From the NCBI GenBank assembly GCA_964017235.1, contig OZ024938.1, forward strand, positions 11,337,454-11,401,453: DNA of 64,000 bases, given 5' to 3'. Below the pieces are notes generated by a model. The model had not been told where the DNA came from. It ran no database searches and worked only from the letters and a program-made list of their open reading frames with translations. Of the stretch, positions 41,806-52,700 are shown one piece after another (within the stretch, counting starts at the first letter, position 1; every line of letters begins with the position of its first letter). Made by a program: the position numbers and the translations under genes. This DNA is from Sabellastarte sp. h YS-2021 (taxonomy: Eukaryota > Annelida > Polychaeta > Sabellida > Sabellidae).

Positions 41806-43480
41806 ACCTGGATGTTTTATTTGTGCTGTTCAATTTCTTAACTGTTTTGGTAAATCTGGTGCCTCAGTACAGGTAATCAGACCATAATATAAGGCATTCC
41901 TATAAATTCTTCAGTGCGAAAAGGTTTGCTAAGTGCTAAATCAAATTGATGGGGGTCTTCATGTTGAGGCAGTCCTCTCTCAGACAAAATCCTATTTAAT
42001 TTCTCTTTTGGCGTATGTAGAGGTGTATTCTGTAAGAGCAAACAAACCCAACTGATTGCCGAGGCATTGCATGCCTGAATAGCTGTAAAATTTCTTCATA
42101 GACCTGTGGTATTAACTGCTTTCAGTAATAGCACTTGCAATGTGCAGTTTAAGACATTTACTGTAACATTATGTTTGACTGGAATGGGTGATTTGAAATG
42201 CCCTTTGACCTCCCAACTTTGAACTTTATTTGAAGAGACCTAATTCAAAGCTAGTCGTATCTATAGGTTGGGCATACACCAAGTGTAAACTAAAATAGAC
42301 ATCTAAAGTCTTCAACAAAACAAAAAACACATGGAATTTTAGTATAAGCTGGAGCCAAAGTCCTAAAACTTATTCATAATCATTCTTCTTTGAAGATTAT
42401 TAAGCGGCCCATCAGGGGTCCACTGCAGAATTGTGGTCTCCCTTGAATAACTTCTTGACCTTTCAATATTTCTTTCCTTCTTATCTTTCTCTAAAACTAT
42501 AAGGGCGGGAAAAATTCTGGGGCTACTTTGTGGAGACCTTAAGCTTTACTCAAGGTAACCTTAAGCATTCTTCAAAAACACTCGTGCATTTTGGAAAAAA
42601 CCACACACACCTGTGCTATAAAATTTATCAGGTACATTCTAGACCTAAATCCGCAGATCAATCGGACCATAGATACCTGAACGGGAGGCGTTTTCGTAAT
42701 TTTTTTAAAAATGGGTACTTATCTGTATCTCAAAAATGGTCAGGATTTCGATGTTTTGTTGGATAATTTATTCAGCTACTTTTTGATAATCTTTCACATG
42801 CCAAAGATTTAGCCCTGTATCTGCAATCTTAAGGTCACCTTAATGTCAAAAAAAGGGGTTTTAGCCATCCAGTTCACATAGTTTTTGACTTTTTTCAACC
42901 AAACTTGGCATATATATTAAGACTTGCCAAAGGATTATCCTGACTTTATGGTGACCTTAAACTGTTAATATAACTGGAGCTATTGCCCCCCCCCCCCCCC
43001 AAAAAAAAAAAAAAAAAAAAAAAGGTCATAAAATTGGAATGAAGCCGCCATCTGGCCCCTTTCTTTTTCCATATCGAAAATTAATATTGAAGGGACATTC
43101 TCAGTTTATGGTCACCGTCACCTTAAAGTCACAATATGAATGAAGTTATGGTCACCTTACAGTGAAAAAGGAAGTTTTCAGCCTATAGCTGTCTTATTGT
43201 TCAACTGACCTGAGCTAAACTTTATGCACTTATAAAGGATGACACCTTAAAGTCCCAATATAAATGGCCACCTTGCAGTGAAATGATGGAGTTTTTAATC
43301 TCCAGCTGTTGTATTGTTCAGCTGATCTCGGTTAAATTTTGCACACTTATTAAAGATGAAAATAGGGACATTCTTATTTTCTTTCCACCTTGGAGTTCCC
43401 ATACAAGCACAGTCATAGCCATCTTGAAGTAAAAATGAGGGTTTTCACTTACTGTTCAATGACGTCAGTTCAACTTGACA
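41806..43480. other. intergenic DNA with a diverged dispersed repeat, no gene
   Basis: From about 42500 the text repeats 'CACCTTAAAGTC', 'GTTATGGTCACCTTACAGTGAAA' and 'CTGTTGTATTGTTCAGCTGA' two or three times at roughly 110-130 base spacing (43140-43450), like a decayed relative of the 12-14 kb repeat. A poly-C/poly-A run lies at 42987-43023. I see no coding region. Confidence 0.5.
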
Positions 43481-43489
43481 CCTTGATTA

Positions 43490-44056
43490 ATTTTAAGGAA
43501 AAGACTAAAAAATATGGAGAAGACTAAAGTCATATGGATTGGCAGAAAACGTTACTCAAAAGAAAAATTAAATGTTAGTTCTAATCTGCAATGGGGCAGT
43601 CATGAATTTACAATGTTAGGGTTAAATTTTTCCATAAATTTAAAAGAAATTTCAAATATAAATTATACTAGAACACTGGAAAAAGTTAGAAATGAGATGG
43701 GAAAATGAAGGTACAGATATCTGACACTATTTGGCATGATCAGACTGATAAAACAATGTTTCTTTCAAAATTAACACACTTGTTTCTGAGTGTTCCTGCC
43801 CTACCTACTGTCCTACAAGAAATCAATAGTTTAATGTTTTCATTTTTATGGAATAACAAACCTGATAAAGTTAAAAGAAACAATATCTGTGGAGACTATC
43901 TCAATGGGGGCCTGAAAATGATATTCTTCACGAGGACGGGTCCGTAATTTCCCATAGAGAATTAAACAGCAAGTACAACTTTTCAAGCAACATATTTGAC
44001 TATCGGAGGACAAAACTCTGCACAAAAAAATTTATCAAAACATACCAGACAAACTT
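43490..44056 (+). mobile_element. L1-like LINE, RT C-terminal part (left of the DIRS insertion)
   Basis: Frames give 'KTKVIWIGRKRYSKEK', 'FTMLGLNFSINL', 'LTHLFLSVPALPTVLQEINS' and 'FLWNNKPDKVKR'. These match the end of the RT and thumb of L1-type LINEs (KTE.IWIG, ILG..F, LT..GKI, FLW). Frameshifts split it. The LINE continues on the other side of the DIRS-like element at 50451. Confidence 0.75.
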
Positions 44057-44417
44057 GAAAATTTTAATTACTTAAATGTAGCTTTTATAAGCTACAAGCT
44101 TACCATGTGGGACTTAATGCTGTTCTCGGGTTGCCACACCCGGGGCCAACGTCTTAGAAAAAAAGACCGTTCTTGTTAGCCACCGGATATACTGGTAGTT
44201 GTCGTCACGTGATACCTTCTGACCAATCGTCCTACTTTCTCGTTGAAATTTTTTTTTTTTTTTTAAACCTACCCCTCAGCTGTAAACAGCGGGGAGGCAG
44301 GGTGGGACTCTTCTAAGTCCCACATGGTAAGCTTGTAGCTTATAAAAGCTACATTTAAGTAATTAAAATTTTCAATTTTATTACGCTACAATAGCTTACC
44401 ATGTGGGACTTAATGCT
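44057..44417 (-). repeat. terminal repeat and internal complementary region of element C
   Basis: The terminal repeat starts GAAAATTTTAATTAC and includes 'GCTTACCATGTGGGACTTAA' and a TCACGTGA palindrome at 44205-44212 (mirror copy 50317-50324). The internal complementary region at 44314-44417 is the joined complement of both ends, meeting at 'TTTTC-AATTTTATTACGC'. Confidence 0.92.
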
Positions 44418-44841
44418 GAATTCAACCGCCCGGTGGCGGGATTACAGCTGAGACTGGAAGGTATGTCATTTTTTTCTAAGATTTTGAATTAATATTTATA
44501 GAATAGTGCCAGAAATACCAGTCTGAGTCCCATTTACAGTGCCCCGACCCCGAAGGCCGGGCCTGTAACGAGCCAAAAACCTAAGTAAAGGAGAGACAGT
44601 ACTAAAAACTGTCTAGATGTTTTATTGTAGGACGGAAGTGCAGCAATGCTCACTCCGAGGTCTGAGGGTCCAAAAGGGCCCTTCACGTATGACTGACCAA
44701 CCCAGTGGTTGGGCGTCTCATAAAAATTTTTACAAGCTGAATATGAGATTAATGACAACTAAATAAGTCCTTAATAGAAATTACTTGATAATTAAAGAAT
44801 AAAATGACCTTACCCGTAACATCTTGAAGGTAAAGGAATAC

Positions 44842-45990
44842 CTAGATCCTGGGAAAGACTCCTGAAGACTTGGTTGTAGCGGATGTGCCCCCCCCCCTTT
44901 TTTCTTTCCGAGGACAACTGGTCTGAGGGGAAGGATCTAGGACTTGTTGTGCAGCCACTACGGGTCCCAGGTACAAATTGTTGTCGGTGTCCGACCAAGT
45001 AAGGTCTTTTAGGTAAAAATTTGTAAATGTGTTGTGAGCTTTCCAGTGACAGGCTTGCATGATTTGGTCCACCGATACCCCACCGTAAAAGGCCTTAGAG
45101 GCCGCGAAGGCCCGGATGTCATGCGCTTTGACTTGGACCAAGTCCAAGGTTTGTTGATCTGCTTGTTTGTAACAAAGTAAAATGGTTTGTTTCAACCATG
45201 AAGAGAGAGTAGCGGGTCTGATGTCTGAGGTATGTCCTTTCTTAAAGGAGATGAAAAGGAGAGAACGAGACCCTCTCAGGTCTTTAGTTCGGTCCAAATA
45301 AAACCTCAGGGCCCGTACGGGACACAGGGTCCTGTCTTCTTTAAACTGTCTATCCACAATGGTAGTCAGAGCAGGGATAGTCACCGGAGACACACTTTGA
45401 GAACCTTCTCTTGCTAGTTGGTTTTTGGCTATGAAATCAGAAGAAGGGAACAAGGCAACCTTTTCCCATTGGCCTAAATTGGATACTTTGTTAGCGACCC
45501 AGGCATGGATTTCGCTGCGGCGCTTGCCGGAGGCCAAGGCTAGCAAGAAAGCAGTTTTTAAAGTGAGATGTTTGAGGTCTGAGTCTTTCATGGGCTCAAA
45601 AGGTGCTTTGGTGAGCTCGTTAAGGACAACAGAAAGGTTCCACTTGGGTAAGTTTCTGGAACTTTTAGGACGATCCCTGTGAAAACTGGAGAGTAACCTA
45701 TGAAGGTCTGCATTGTGTGCAATATGTTGGGCCGTTGGGCCCAAAGTGTCAACGATTGCAGTCCTGTAGCCATCAATGGTCGAGGGGCGCCTGTTTAGGT
45801 CTTGGTACAGGTACATGAAGAAATCTGAGATTTGTTTCACAGATGGAGTGGAGAAATCCACCGAATTTTCTCTGCACCATTTTTCAAATAGGGCCCACTT
45901 TGACTTGTAGATGGTCCTTGTTGATGACCGCTGAGGGGCAGCAATTCTCTCTGCCACCTCCACAGAGAAGCCTTGTTCTTGGAGTTGTCC
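44842..45990 (-). CDS. tyrosine recombinase region of element C
   Basis: Core-binding part ('STRTIYKSKWALFEKWC', '[15 protein letters not shown]') and catalytic part with [24 protein letters not shown] and [17 protein letters not shown], giving the R, H-x2-R, H/W and Y positions. The enclosing open frame begins at 47817, but only the last 380 or so residues are recombinase. Confidence 0.9.
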   Translation of the reverse strand, partial: GQLQEQGFSVEVAERIAAPQRSSTRTIYKSKWALFEKWCRENSVDFSTPSVKQISDFFMYLYQDLNRRPSTIDGYRTAIVDTLGPTAQHIAHNADLHRLLSSFHRDRPKSSRNLPKWNLSVVLNELTKAPFEPMKDSDLKHLTLKTAFLLALASGKRRSEIHAWVANKVSNLGQWEKVALFPSSDFIAKNQLAREGSQSVSPVTIPALTTIVDRQFKEDRTLCPVRALRFYLDRTKDLRGSRSLLFISFKKGHTSDIRPATLSSWLKQTILLCYKQADQQTLDLVQVKAHDIRAFAASKAFYGGVSVDQIMQACHWKAHNTFTNFYLKDLTWSDTDNNLYLGPVVAAQQVLDPSPQTSCPRKEKRGGGTSATTKSSGVFPRI

Positions 45991-48143
45991 GCTCCTAGAC
46001 ACCAGGCGTGGAGGTTCAGGTGCTGGGGGTTGTTGTGGAACACCAACTTGTGGGACTGTTTGAGTAGGGTTGTTGACACTGGGAGTTGCAGTGGGATCTC
46101 TGTTGAGAGCTGCACTAGGTCCCAAAACCAGGGCATCCCTGGCCAGCCTGGGGCTATTACGATGATCAGGCACTGGCATTGCCTGATCTTTTGGATCACC
46201 TTGTGAAGGAGAGCCGTAGGAGGGTACGCATATGCTGTGAGGTTGGTCCAGTTTATGTTCAGAGCATCTATGTCCCAGGCCTTTGGGTCTGGGATAGGAG
46301 ACACGTATAGAGGGAGCTTGTGGTTCAGGTGAGTGGCAAACAAGTCTACATGAGGGGTGAACCACTTCTGGCAGATCTGTTTGAAGACCTGTGGGTGCAG
46401 AGACCATTCGGTTGACTGCACTTGGTTGGACCTGGATAGCAGGTCGGCCATCACATTCAGGCACCCTGGAATGTGCCTGGCTTTCAATGTTATGTGATAG
46501 TGATGGCACCAGGTCATGATCTTCCACAGGAGAGCACACATCTCTGCCGAGTGTGTTCCTCCTTGTTTGTTGATGTAGGCTACCACTGTTGAGTTGTCCG
46601 TCGCAACCAACACTGTTTGATTCTGGCACTGGTCCTTGAAGTCTCGAAGGGCCAGGGAGACCGCCTTCAATTCTAGGACATTTATGTGAAGCCTTTTTTC
46701 CCGATCTGACCACAGACCTTTGGTAAAATTTTGGTCTAAGTGAGCGCCCCAGCCTTCGTTTGAGGCGTCGGTAAAGAGTTGGATACTGTGGTCTTTGGGA
46801 TGAAGGTCTGCACCTTTCATCACCTTGGAGGGATTTTGCCACCAATCTAGGTGGGCTGCAATGGCTTCTGTCCAGGGAAGGAGGTTGTCCAGCGACTGAG
46901 GATATCTCCAGTGCTCCTTGAGATGAAACTGAAAGGGCCTCATGTGAAGGCGTCCCTCCGGGACCATTTTCTCCGTTGAGGCTAGCAACCCAATTAGAGA
47001 CATCAAACATCTTGCAGTCAAAACACGTTTTGACTTGAGTCGTAGGATCAAATCCTGAAGTTTGAGCCATCTCTCTTGAGTGGGTTTTACAAGGGCTGAA
47101 TCGAGGTGGTATTCGTAGCCCACGAACGAAAACACCTGTGTAGGTTTCAGTTCTGATTTTTCCTGATTTATTATCCATCCCAAGGACTGAGTCAGTTCTA
47201 CTACTGCCTGAGTGTTCACTTGTGCTTCCTCCTGAGACTGGGACCTGATCAGCCAGTCGTCCAGGTATTGGTGAATTCTGAGTCCTCTTGAGAGGGCCAT
47301 TAGTTTCACTTCCTTTACGATCATTGTAAAGACCTGGGGGGCTGTGGCTAGTCCGAACGGGAGGGAGGTGAATTGGAACACCTGAGCCTTGTAGCAAAAC
47401 CTTAGGTATTTCCTTGAGTTTGGGTGGATGGGGATATGCAGGTAGGCGTCCGACAGATCTATCGACGATACCCACTCCCCTGGAATCAGGGAGGTCCTGA
47501 TGGACTCTGGAGTTTCCATTTTGAACTTTTCTACGTGTAGAAAAGTATTGAGCCTGCTTAAGTCTATGACTGGCCTCCACTTTTGGTGAGGCTTGGGTAC
47601 TAGGAACAGGCGACTGTAAAACCCGAGAGATTTTACATTGTCTACCCTTTCGATAGCGTTCTTTGACAGGAGAGACTGGATACAAGTAGCCAAGGCTTGG
47701 TCTTTTTGTTGGGCCTTGTACTCTGACAGAATCAGAGGAAATCTGATCAAGTTTGGCTTTGAACGGAATGGCAGAACGTAGCCATTGGTGATAATGTTTA
47801 ACACGTTTTGAGAACATTTGTTTGTGAGCCAGTCTCTCCTGAAAGAACGGAGGCGACCTCCTACTGGTGGACTGAGTGAGGCTTTGGAGGAGTCATTGGG
47901 GAGGGGGGTTTCCACGCCCCCTTCCTCTATTGTGGGGTCGAAAACGACCCCTGAAGCCTCTGAAGTTGGATTTTCCTCTTCCCGAAGGAAAGGACTGGTT
48001 ACTGCTTTGAGAGGTATTGCCCCCATAGGGGCGTTTCCTGTAGGAGCCTCTTTTCTTGTGGGGACCACGAAAGGGCTTATTCTGGTAGGGTGGAAAACCC
48101 TGAGAATCTTTTGAGGTGCCTTTTTTGAGAAGGAAGTCCTCAC
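45837..48143 (-). CDS. RT / RNase H / methyltransferase-like protein of element C
   Basis: 768 codons. RT spans about residues 140-300 ([52 protein letters not shown] at about 291-298). RNase H has [13 protein letters not shown] and ATDNSTVVAYIN. The methyltransferase-like block has VDLFATHLNHKLPLYVSPIP and VIAPGWPGMPWFWDL. It overlaps Gag upstream and the recombinase downstream. Expression presumably uses the read-through or overlapping-frame strategy known for DIRS. Confidence 0.9.
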   Translation of the reverse strand: MRTSFSKKAPQKILRVFHPTRISPFVVPTRKEAPTGNAPMGAIPLKAVTSPFLREEENPTSEASGVVFDPTIEEGGVETPLPNDSSKASLSPPVGGRLRSFRRDWLTNKCSQNVLNIITNGYVLPFRSKPNLIRFPLILSEYKAQQKDQALATCIQSLLSKNAIERVDNVKSLGFYSRLFLVPKPHQKWRPVIDLSRLNTFLHVEKFKMETPESIRTSLIPGEWVSSIDLSDAYLHIPIHPNSRKYLRFCYKAQVFQFTSLPFGLATAPQVFTMIVKEVKLMALSRGLRIHQYLDDWLIRSQSQEEAQVNTQAVVELTQSLGWIINQEKSELKPTQVFSFVGYEYHLDSALVKPTQERWLKLQDLILRLKSKRVLTARCLMSLIGLLASTEKMVPEGRLHMRPFQFHLKEHWRYPQSLDNLLPWTEAIAAHLDWWQNPSKVMKGADLHPKDHSIQLFTDASNEGWGAHLDQNFTKGLWSDREKRLHINVLELKAVSLALRDFKDQCQNQTVLVATDNSTVVAYINKQGGTHSAEMCALLWKIMTWCHHYHITLKARHIPGCLNVMADLLSRSNQVQSTEWSLHPQVFKQICQKWFTPHVDLFATHLNHKLPLYVSPIPDPKAWDIDALNINWTNLTAYAYPPTALLHKVIQKIRQCQCLIIVIAPGWPGMPWFWDLVQLSTEIPLQLPVSTTLLKQSHKLVFHNNPQHLNLHAWCLGADNSKNKASLWRWQRELLPLSGHQQGPSTSQSGPYLKNGAEKIRWISPLHL

Positions 48144-50058
48144 CTTCCTTCACTAATTGAGACTCGAACAAGGAGGCGTCCCAAAAGGACGAATTCCTGA
48201 GTTCTTGACGTCTCGTTTCTCCTAATTGAGGATGTAATAGAGTCATCTCGGCTTCGCGCCTAAGCAAGCCGGTATTAGCCATAGAGTATAATTCCCTCTG
48301 CAAAATATGGGCTAGAGATTTGCTGAGACAAGTGAGGGCCCTGTGTTGAACAAGTACTGTCTTGTTCCAAAAATCTAAGTAGTCAGCTACTTCCTCATAT
48401 CCGCGCTTTGCTGCTCTCTCAGGATCGGCACCTTTTTGAATCTGAGATTTAATCTTCTTGACCGTAGACTTGATGCTATGTTGGCATTTTTCCAATGAAG
48501 CATTGCAAGAAGAGGAGGTCTTGGCAAAAGCAGCGGTGAAGTTGAGGGTAGAGATATTTTGTCTAGCCTGAAGTTCTAGCTCCTTGAGGACTGGAAGGGG
48601 AACTCTGGCTACTGGGGGCCCAGACGGTCTAGGAGTAATACAGATCTTAGCAAAGTCTGTATTCAACTCCTGGATTTTGTCTTGAAAAGTTGGTTGTCCC
48701 ACCTTGTACCACTTTGAAGTTGAGGGAGGAGGCTTGACATATTTTCCCTCAGATAAGTTGGCAGCCTTAAAGTCATGTTGGAATTTATCAAAGGCGTCCT
48801 TGATAACTGAGCTAAGTGGAAGAATAGAGGAGGGACCTCTAGGTCTGAGCTCTTGACGGCCTTTTTCATCATCCAGACCCAACACCGAGGTGGAAGACCT
48901 GGGCATAGATTCCCTGGGGTCAGGGAGAGACAAAATACGCCTGAAGGTATCAACTTCCTCAGAGTATTGTGAGGGCATGTCAGACAAAGCTACTGCCCTA
49001 TAATAAGGGGGGTCTGGATCATGTTGTGGGAGGTCTTGATCAGAAGCAACTCCTGAGGGCTGAGCCCTAGAGGGCTTAGAAGACCTGTGCCTGGCTACAG
49101 GGGAGTGGTCCTCCTCTGAGGTAAAAGACACGTATCTAGACCTTGATTTATGTTTGCTCTTGTCAGAGTGCTTTTTGGGTCTAGAAGAAGGGATCCGAGG
49201 TTCATCGGAATCTTCATTTAGTTGGTCCGAGGCAGAGCTCGGGTCAACTGGCTGCCTATGGCTTTGCTTTTTGTGAGAGTACGAAACCTCTTCGGGATGA
49301 CCTTCAGAGGGGGCAACGTACTGATCCGAGGAAGGTTGAGTAGATACTAAACGGGGAGGAAGAGTTGGACCGTAGTCCACATCCATATCCTCGCTTGGAA
49401 TGTTAGTACCAGATCTCGGAGGGGGCAAATCCAGAGGGGCAGCAGAAGTACTGGACAAGCCAGGTTTTGAAGCAAGAGTCGAGGGCTGTGCCTCGACTTT
49501 CTGTTTTACAGTCAACTCCTCTCGGAGTGACCTAAAAGCTTCCAACATGGATGCCTGAAAGGAACCCATTTGCTGCTGTAAGTGTATATTTAAGGAATCA
49601 CCGAGTGATTTCTCTAAATTTGACTGGATTTTATTTTGCAAAGCAGTGCCAGGGGTGGGTGGGACGGTTTTTGCTGGCGTTTTCAAAGACAAGGAACTGA
49701 AGGCAAGAGGTTGTGGACGGGGGGGTGAAATAAAAAGGCTATCAGCCGCACACTCGAGGTCAGCATTAGACCCAGTGAAGGAATCCCCGTCGCCTTCACC
49801 CAAAAGATCTAGTTCATCTTTGGAACTAGTTGTCGCTTTCTGCTTTTTCAAATACCGTTTCCGGTTTTGAATTTTCTGAAGTTGCTCATCTGTAAAAGAC
49901 GTGCAAACTTCGCAAGGGGTTTCAAAGGTGACACAGGGGTCATCTCCCTTGCCAGCCTCCCTACAGGTAGGGCAGAAATTATGTGTATCAAAACTAAAGC
50001 AGAAATGGCGGCATTTCTGCGCTCTCGGTTTGTCTTTATTTGCTTGATGTGTAGACAT
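47893..50058 (-). CDS. Gag-like protein of element C
   Basis: The likely start is MSTHQANKDK at 50058. The N-terminal cysteine/histidine cluster is CRHFCFSFDTHNFCPTC, then REAGKGDDPC, then C-x2-C before TSFTDEQ. A charged linker and a helical middle follow ('DAFDKFQHDFKAA', 'ARQNISTLNFTAAFAKT'). The C-terminal Arg/Gly/Asn-rich tail suits nucleic-acid binding. It is the same plan as the Gag of element A, but strongly diverged. Confidence 0.82.
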   Translation of the reverse strand: MSTHQANKDKPRAQKCRHFCFSFDTHNFCPTCREAGKGDDPCVTFETPCEVCTSFTDEQLQKIQNRKRYLKKQKATTSSKDELDLLGEGDGDSFTGSNADLECAADSLFISPPRPQPLAFSSLSLKTPAKTVPPTPGTALQNKIQSNLEKSLGDSLNIHLQQQMGSFQASMLEAFRSLREELTVKQKVEAQPSTLASKPGLSSTSAAPLDLPPPRSGTNIPSEDMDVDYGPTLPPRLVSTQPSSDQYVAPSEGHPEEVSYSHKKQSHRQPVDPSSASDQLNEDSDEPRIPSSRPKKHSDKSKHKSRSRYVSFTSEEDHSPVARHRSSKPSRAQPSGVASDQDLPQHDPDPPYYRAVALSDMPSQYSEEVDTFRRILSLPDPRESMPRSSTSVLGLDDEKGRQELRPRGPSSILPLSSVIKDAFDKFQHDFKAANLSEGKYVKPPPSTSKWYKVGQPTFQDKIQELNTDFAKICITPRPSGPPVARVPLPVLKELELQARQNISTLNFTAAFAKTSSSCNASLEKCQHSIKSTVKKIKSQIQKGADPERAAKRGYEEVADYLDFWNKTVLVQHRALTCLSKSLAHILQRELYSMANTGLLRREAEMTLLHPQLGETRRQELRNSSFWDASLFESQLVKEGEDFLLKKGTSKDSQGFPPYQNKPFRGPHKKRGSYRKRPYGGNTSQSSNQSFPSGRGKSNFRGFRGRFRPHNRGRGRGNPPPQ

Positions 50059-50450
50059 TTTGTACGCAATAAAAGACGTAGAAAGAAATAGCCTGAACCG
50101 AGGAAAACTCAAAACACGCGACTGCAATAAAAATACTTATCCTGTGAAAATGAAACTTTAACAGAATAATCTATGATATATATTACAAGAAATATGCAAA
50201 TATTAGCCTCCAACAATAAGTAAAGTCTGAGAAATAAATGAAAATGTCTGTATATTTACAAACTGCTACCAGTCAATCGTGGCCAACGAGAAAGTAGGAC
50301 GATTGGTCAGAAGGTATCACGTGACGACAACTACCAGTATATCCGGTGGCTAACAAGAACGGTCTTTTTTTCTAAGACGTTGGCCCCGGGTGTGGCAACC
50401 CGAGAACAGCATTAAGTCCCACATGGTAAGCTATTGTAGCGTAATAAAAT

Positions 50451-51288
50451 CAAAATTTTTGTATCAAAGACCAAACATTTCTTTTCACTTAAAAGCTCTA
50501 TTTATTTCGAAGAGTGGTAGTAAAGATTTCTACAAAATATTGACCAATTTAGAAACACAAGAACCCAGCTGTAAGCGAGTATGGGAAAAAAAGCTCAACT
50601 TGGAGGCAAATGATGCTACTTGGAGGGCTCTTTTTGAGGGGAGTCTTAAAATAGTAACCGACAACTACTTAAGATGGTTCCAATACAAAATATTGTACAA
50701 TATCTTCGATACTAATGACTATCTCTTCAAAATCAAAGTAAGTGACACAAATTTATGTAGGCTGTGTAAGGAATACCCAGAAACAACTGTTCACTTATTT
50801 GTAAATGCCTTCAAGTAAATTAATAAGTCTGTGGAATAACATAGTACAACGGATTAAAAGTAGATTGCTCATTCAAATAGATTTAACCAACGCTAGAAAA
50901 ATACTAGGTTATGAACAGTATGATCAACATTTTTGGCCCTTAAATTTTCTGCTAGTAATGTCTAGACAATACATATTTTCATGTGCCAAAAACAACTATA
51001 AACCAAATATATATTTTCTCCAAAAAAATGTGAACATAAATTCAATGAACAAAAATTTCTTTCAATATTGAACCAATCCGAAGGAAATTTTAATTCAAAA
51101 TGGGAACTGTGGGAAAACCTTTTTGTATAAAAGTGTGCACTCTGACTCCAGGTATTTTTTCATTCTTTTTTAAAAATAGCAGTGATGACTTACACCTATG
51201 TTTGTAATATTATTTCATTTTGTAATAACTATCTTGTTTGATTATGATGTGTCAAAATCAGATGTACATGTTATATTCCTTATGACAA

Positions 51289-51320
<32 letters not shown>
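50451..51320 (+). mobile_element. L1-like LINE, C-terminal part and poly-A tail (right of the DIRS insertion)
   Basis: Frames give 'FYKILTNLETQEPSCKRVWEKKL', 'LRWFQYKILYNIFDTNDYLFKI' and 'CRLCKEYPETTVHLF', the typical L1-type C-terminus with its CxxC..H zinc motif. It ends at an A-run (51297-51318). Together with 43490-44056 it is one LINE copy cut in two by element C. Frames are decayed. Confidence 0.75.
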
Positions 51321-51321
<1 letters not shown>

Positions 51322-52139
51322 AGGAAAACTTCTAATGTCCTTTTTATTTAAAATTCCTGTATTTAAGAGACTTTGGCCAACTTAACATAATAAATATATA
51401 GTTTTTCCTCCCACGTCATTTATTTTAAGACTTTTTAAAACCACACCTGCCACATGTATAGTTACTTTAAACAAAATTTCTGTTATCTGGCAAAGCTAAC
51501 CTCCTAGTGTTTTTGAAGGTGTGGCATCTTCAAAGAGAAAAAATGAGGTATTTAGCATGCAGTGATGTGGTTATTAGTCGAATCTTTGATTCGAGTTATG
51601 TACTGGGTTGTGGCCGCGATTTTAAATCGCCTATTTAAGCCCTTAAATATCAAATTCTGGATAATATTTGTTCACATATCGGTACATTAAGGTGTATATT
51701 ATACACTCTGCCATTTTGAAGATTTTTAATGCTTTTATTAAGTTATATTTTATGAAGTAAAAAGCATGTCTGGCACTACGTCTGGCTTTCTATAAGGTCC
51801 CGTATGTCCTAGAACCTATTGTATTTCCATTGTGATTTTCGACTCAAACAAGTCTTTTTTAACCGTTTCGTCTGCTGGTTTCTAGACGTGAAACCCTAAT
51901 TAATTTATTTGTCTGCTGGTGTATCACGCACTCACTGTTAATGTAAAATTGTTGTCTGCGCATCTACCTATTTGTCAAACAAATAAACCGCAAAGAAATT
52001 AATGAATGAAGTGACGTCACGGTAGTACTATACATTTTTCGTTCAGCCAATCAGAATCGAGAACACCTCTGGCAGAGACAATGAAAATATTCAAACTCCG
52101 TAGTTCTACATTCAATCACTCGAAGGTGCTTTTGCATGT
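51321..52139. other. intergenic DNA, nothing recognised
   Basis: A/T-rich, no repeat boundary or coding signal that I can support. Confidence 0.5.
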
Positions 52140-52305
52140 CCTAGAAGTTTTCACGTCATTTCGACGAAATTCTTCATAATTTGTGCTTCCCTATTTTCGC
52201 TCATTGTGGCGTAGAAGTTATCACGTGATTTCGACGAAATACTTCATCACCAGTAAAATATAGCATAATCGTTGACTCCCTATTTTCGCTCATTGTAGAA
52301 ACAAC
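52140..52305. repeat. two-copy tandem repeat, about 75-95 bp
   Basis: The text 'GAAGTT.TCACGT.ATTTCGACGAAAT.CTTCAT' followed by 'TCCCTATTTTCGCTCATTGT' occurs twice. Confidence 0.65.
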
Positions 52306-52394
52306 ACATGAATATTTTATTTAAATACTTACAATTTGCTTCTGTAAAATATCCATATACAGTACTATATATCCACTCTTCTCATTTCAAAATC

Positions 52395-52700
52395 AAATTT
52401 CAAACTGCAAGTCCGTGAACAGGAAATATACTGGTACGTAGTTTTCGTCTTAAACCAGCCTTGTAAAATATTGCCGTAACTGCGCATGTTTGCTCATTAA
52501 TATTAATGAGGCAAGTCCGTGCACAGGAAATATGCTGGTAGTTTTCATCTTAAACCAGCCTTGTAAAATATTTTCAGGAAATCCCCTCAAAGAACTGCCG
52601 TGACTGCGCATATTTGCTCATTAATATTAATGAGGCAAGTCCGTGGACAGGAAATATCCTGGTGGTTTTCATCTTAAATCAGCCTTGTAAAACTGCGGAT
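52395..52700. repeat. three-copy tandem repeat, about 100-120 bp
   Basis: 'AAGTCCGTG.ACAGGAAATAT.CTGGT' then 'GTTTTC.TCTTAAA.CAGCC' and 'TGCTCATTAATATTAATGAG' recurs three times. The last piece contains the palindrome CTCATTAATATTAATGAG. Confidence 0.85.

Larger units (their letters stand above)
44057..50450 (-). mobile_element. DIRS-like tyrosine-recombinase retroelement C (looks whole)
   Basis: 6,394 bp with both inverted terminal repeats (44057-44250 and 50283-50450), an internal complementary region (44314-44417), and three long overlapping frames in the usual order. I see no obvious break, so this is the youngest of the four elements and may have moved recently. It split an L1-like LINE, whose halves abut it on both sides without a target duplication, as expected for recombinase-based insertion. 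Confidence 0.95.
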
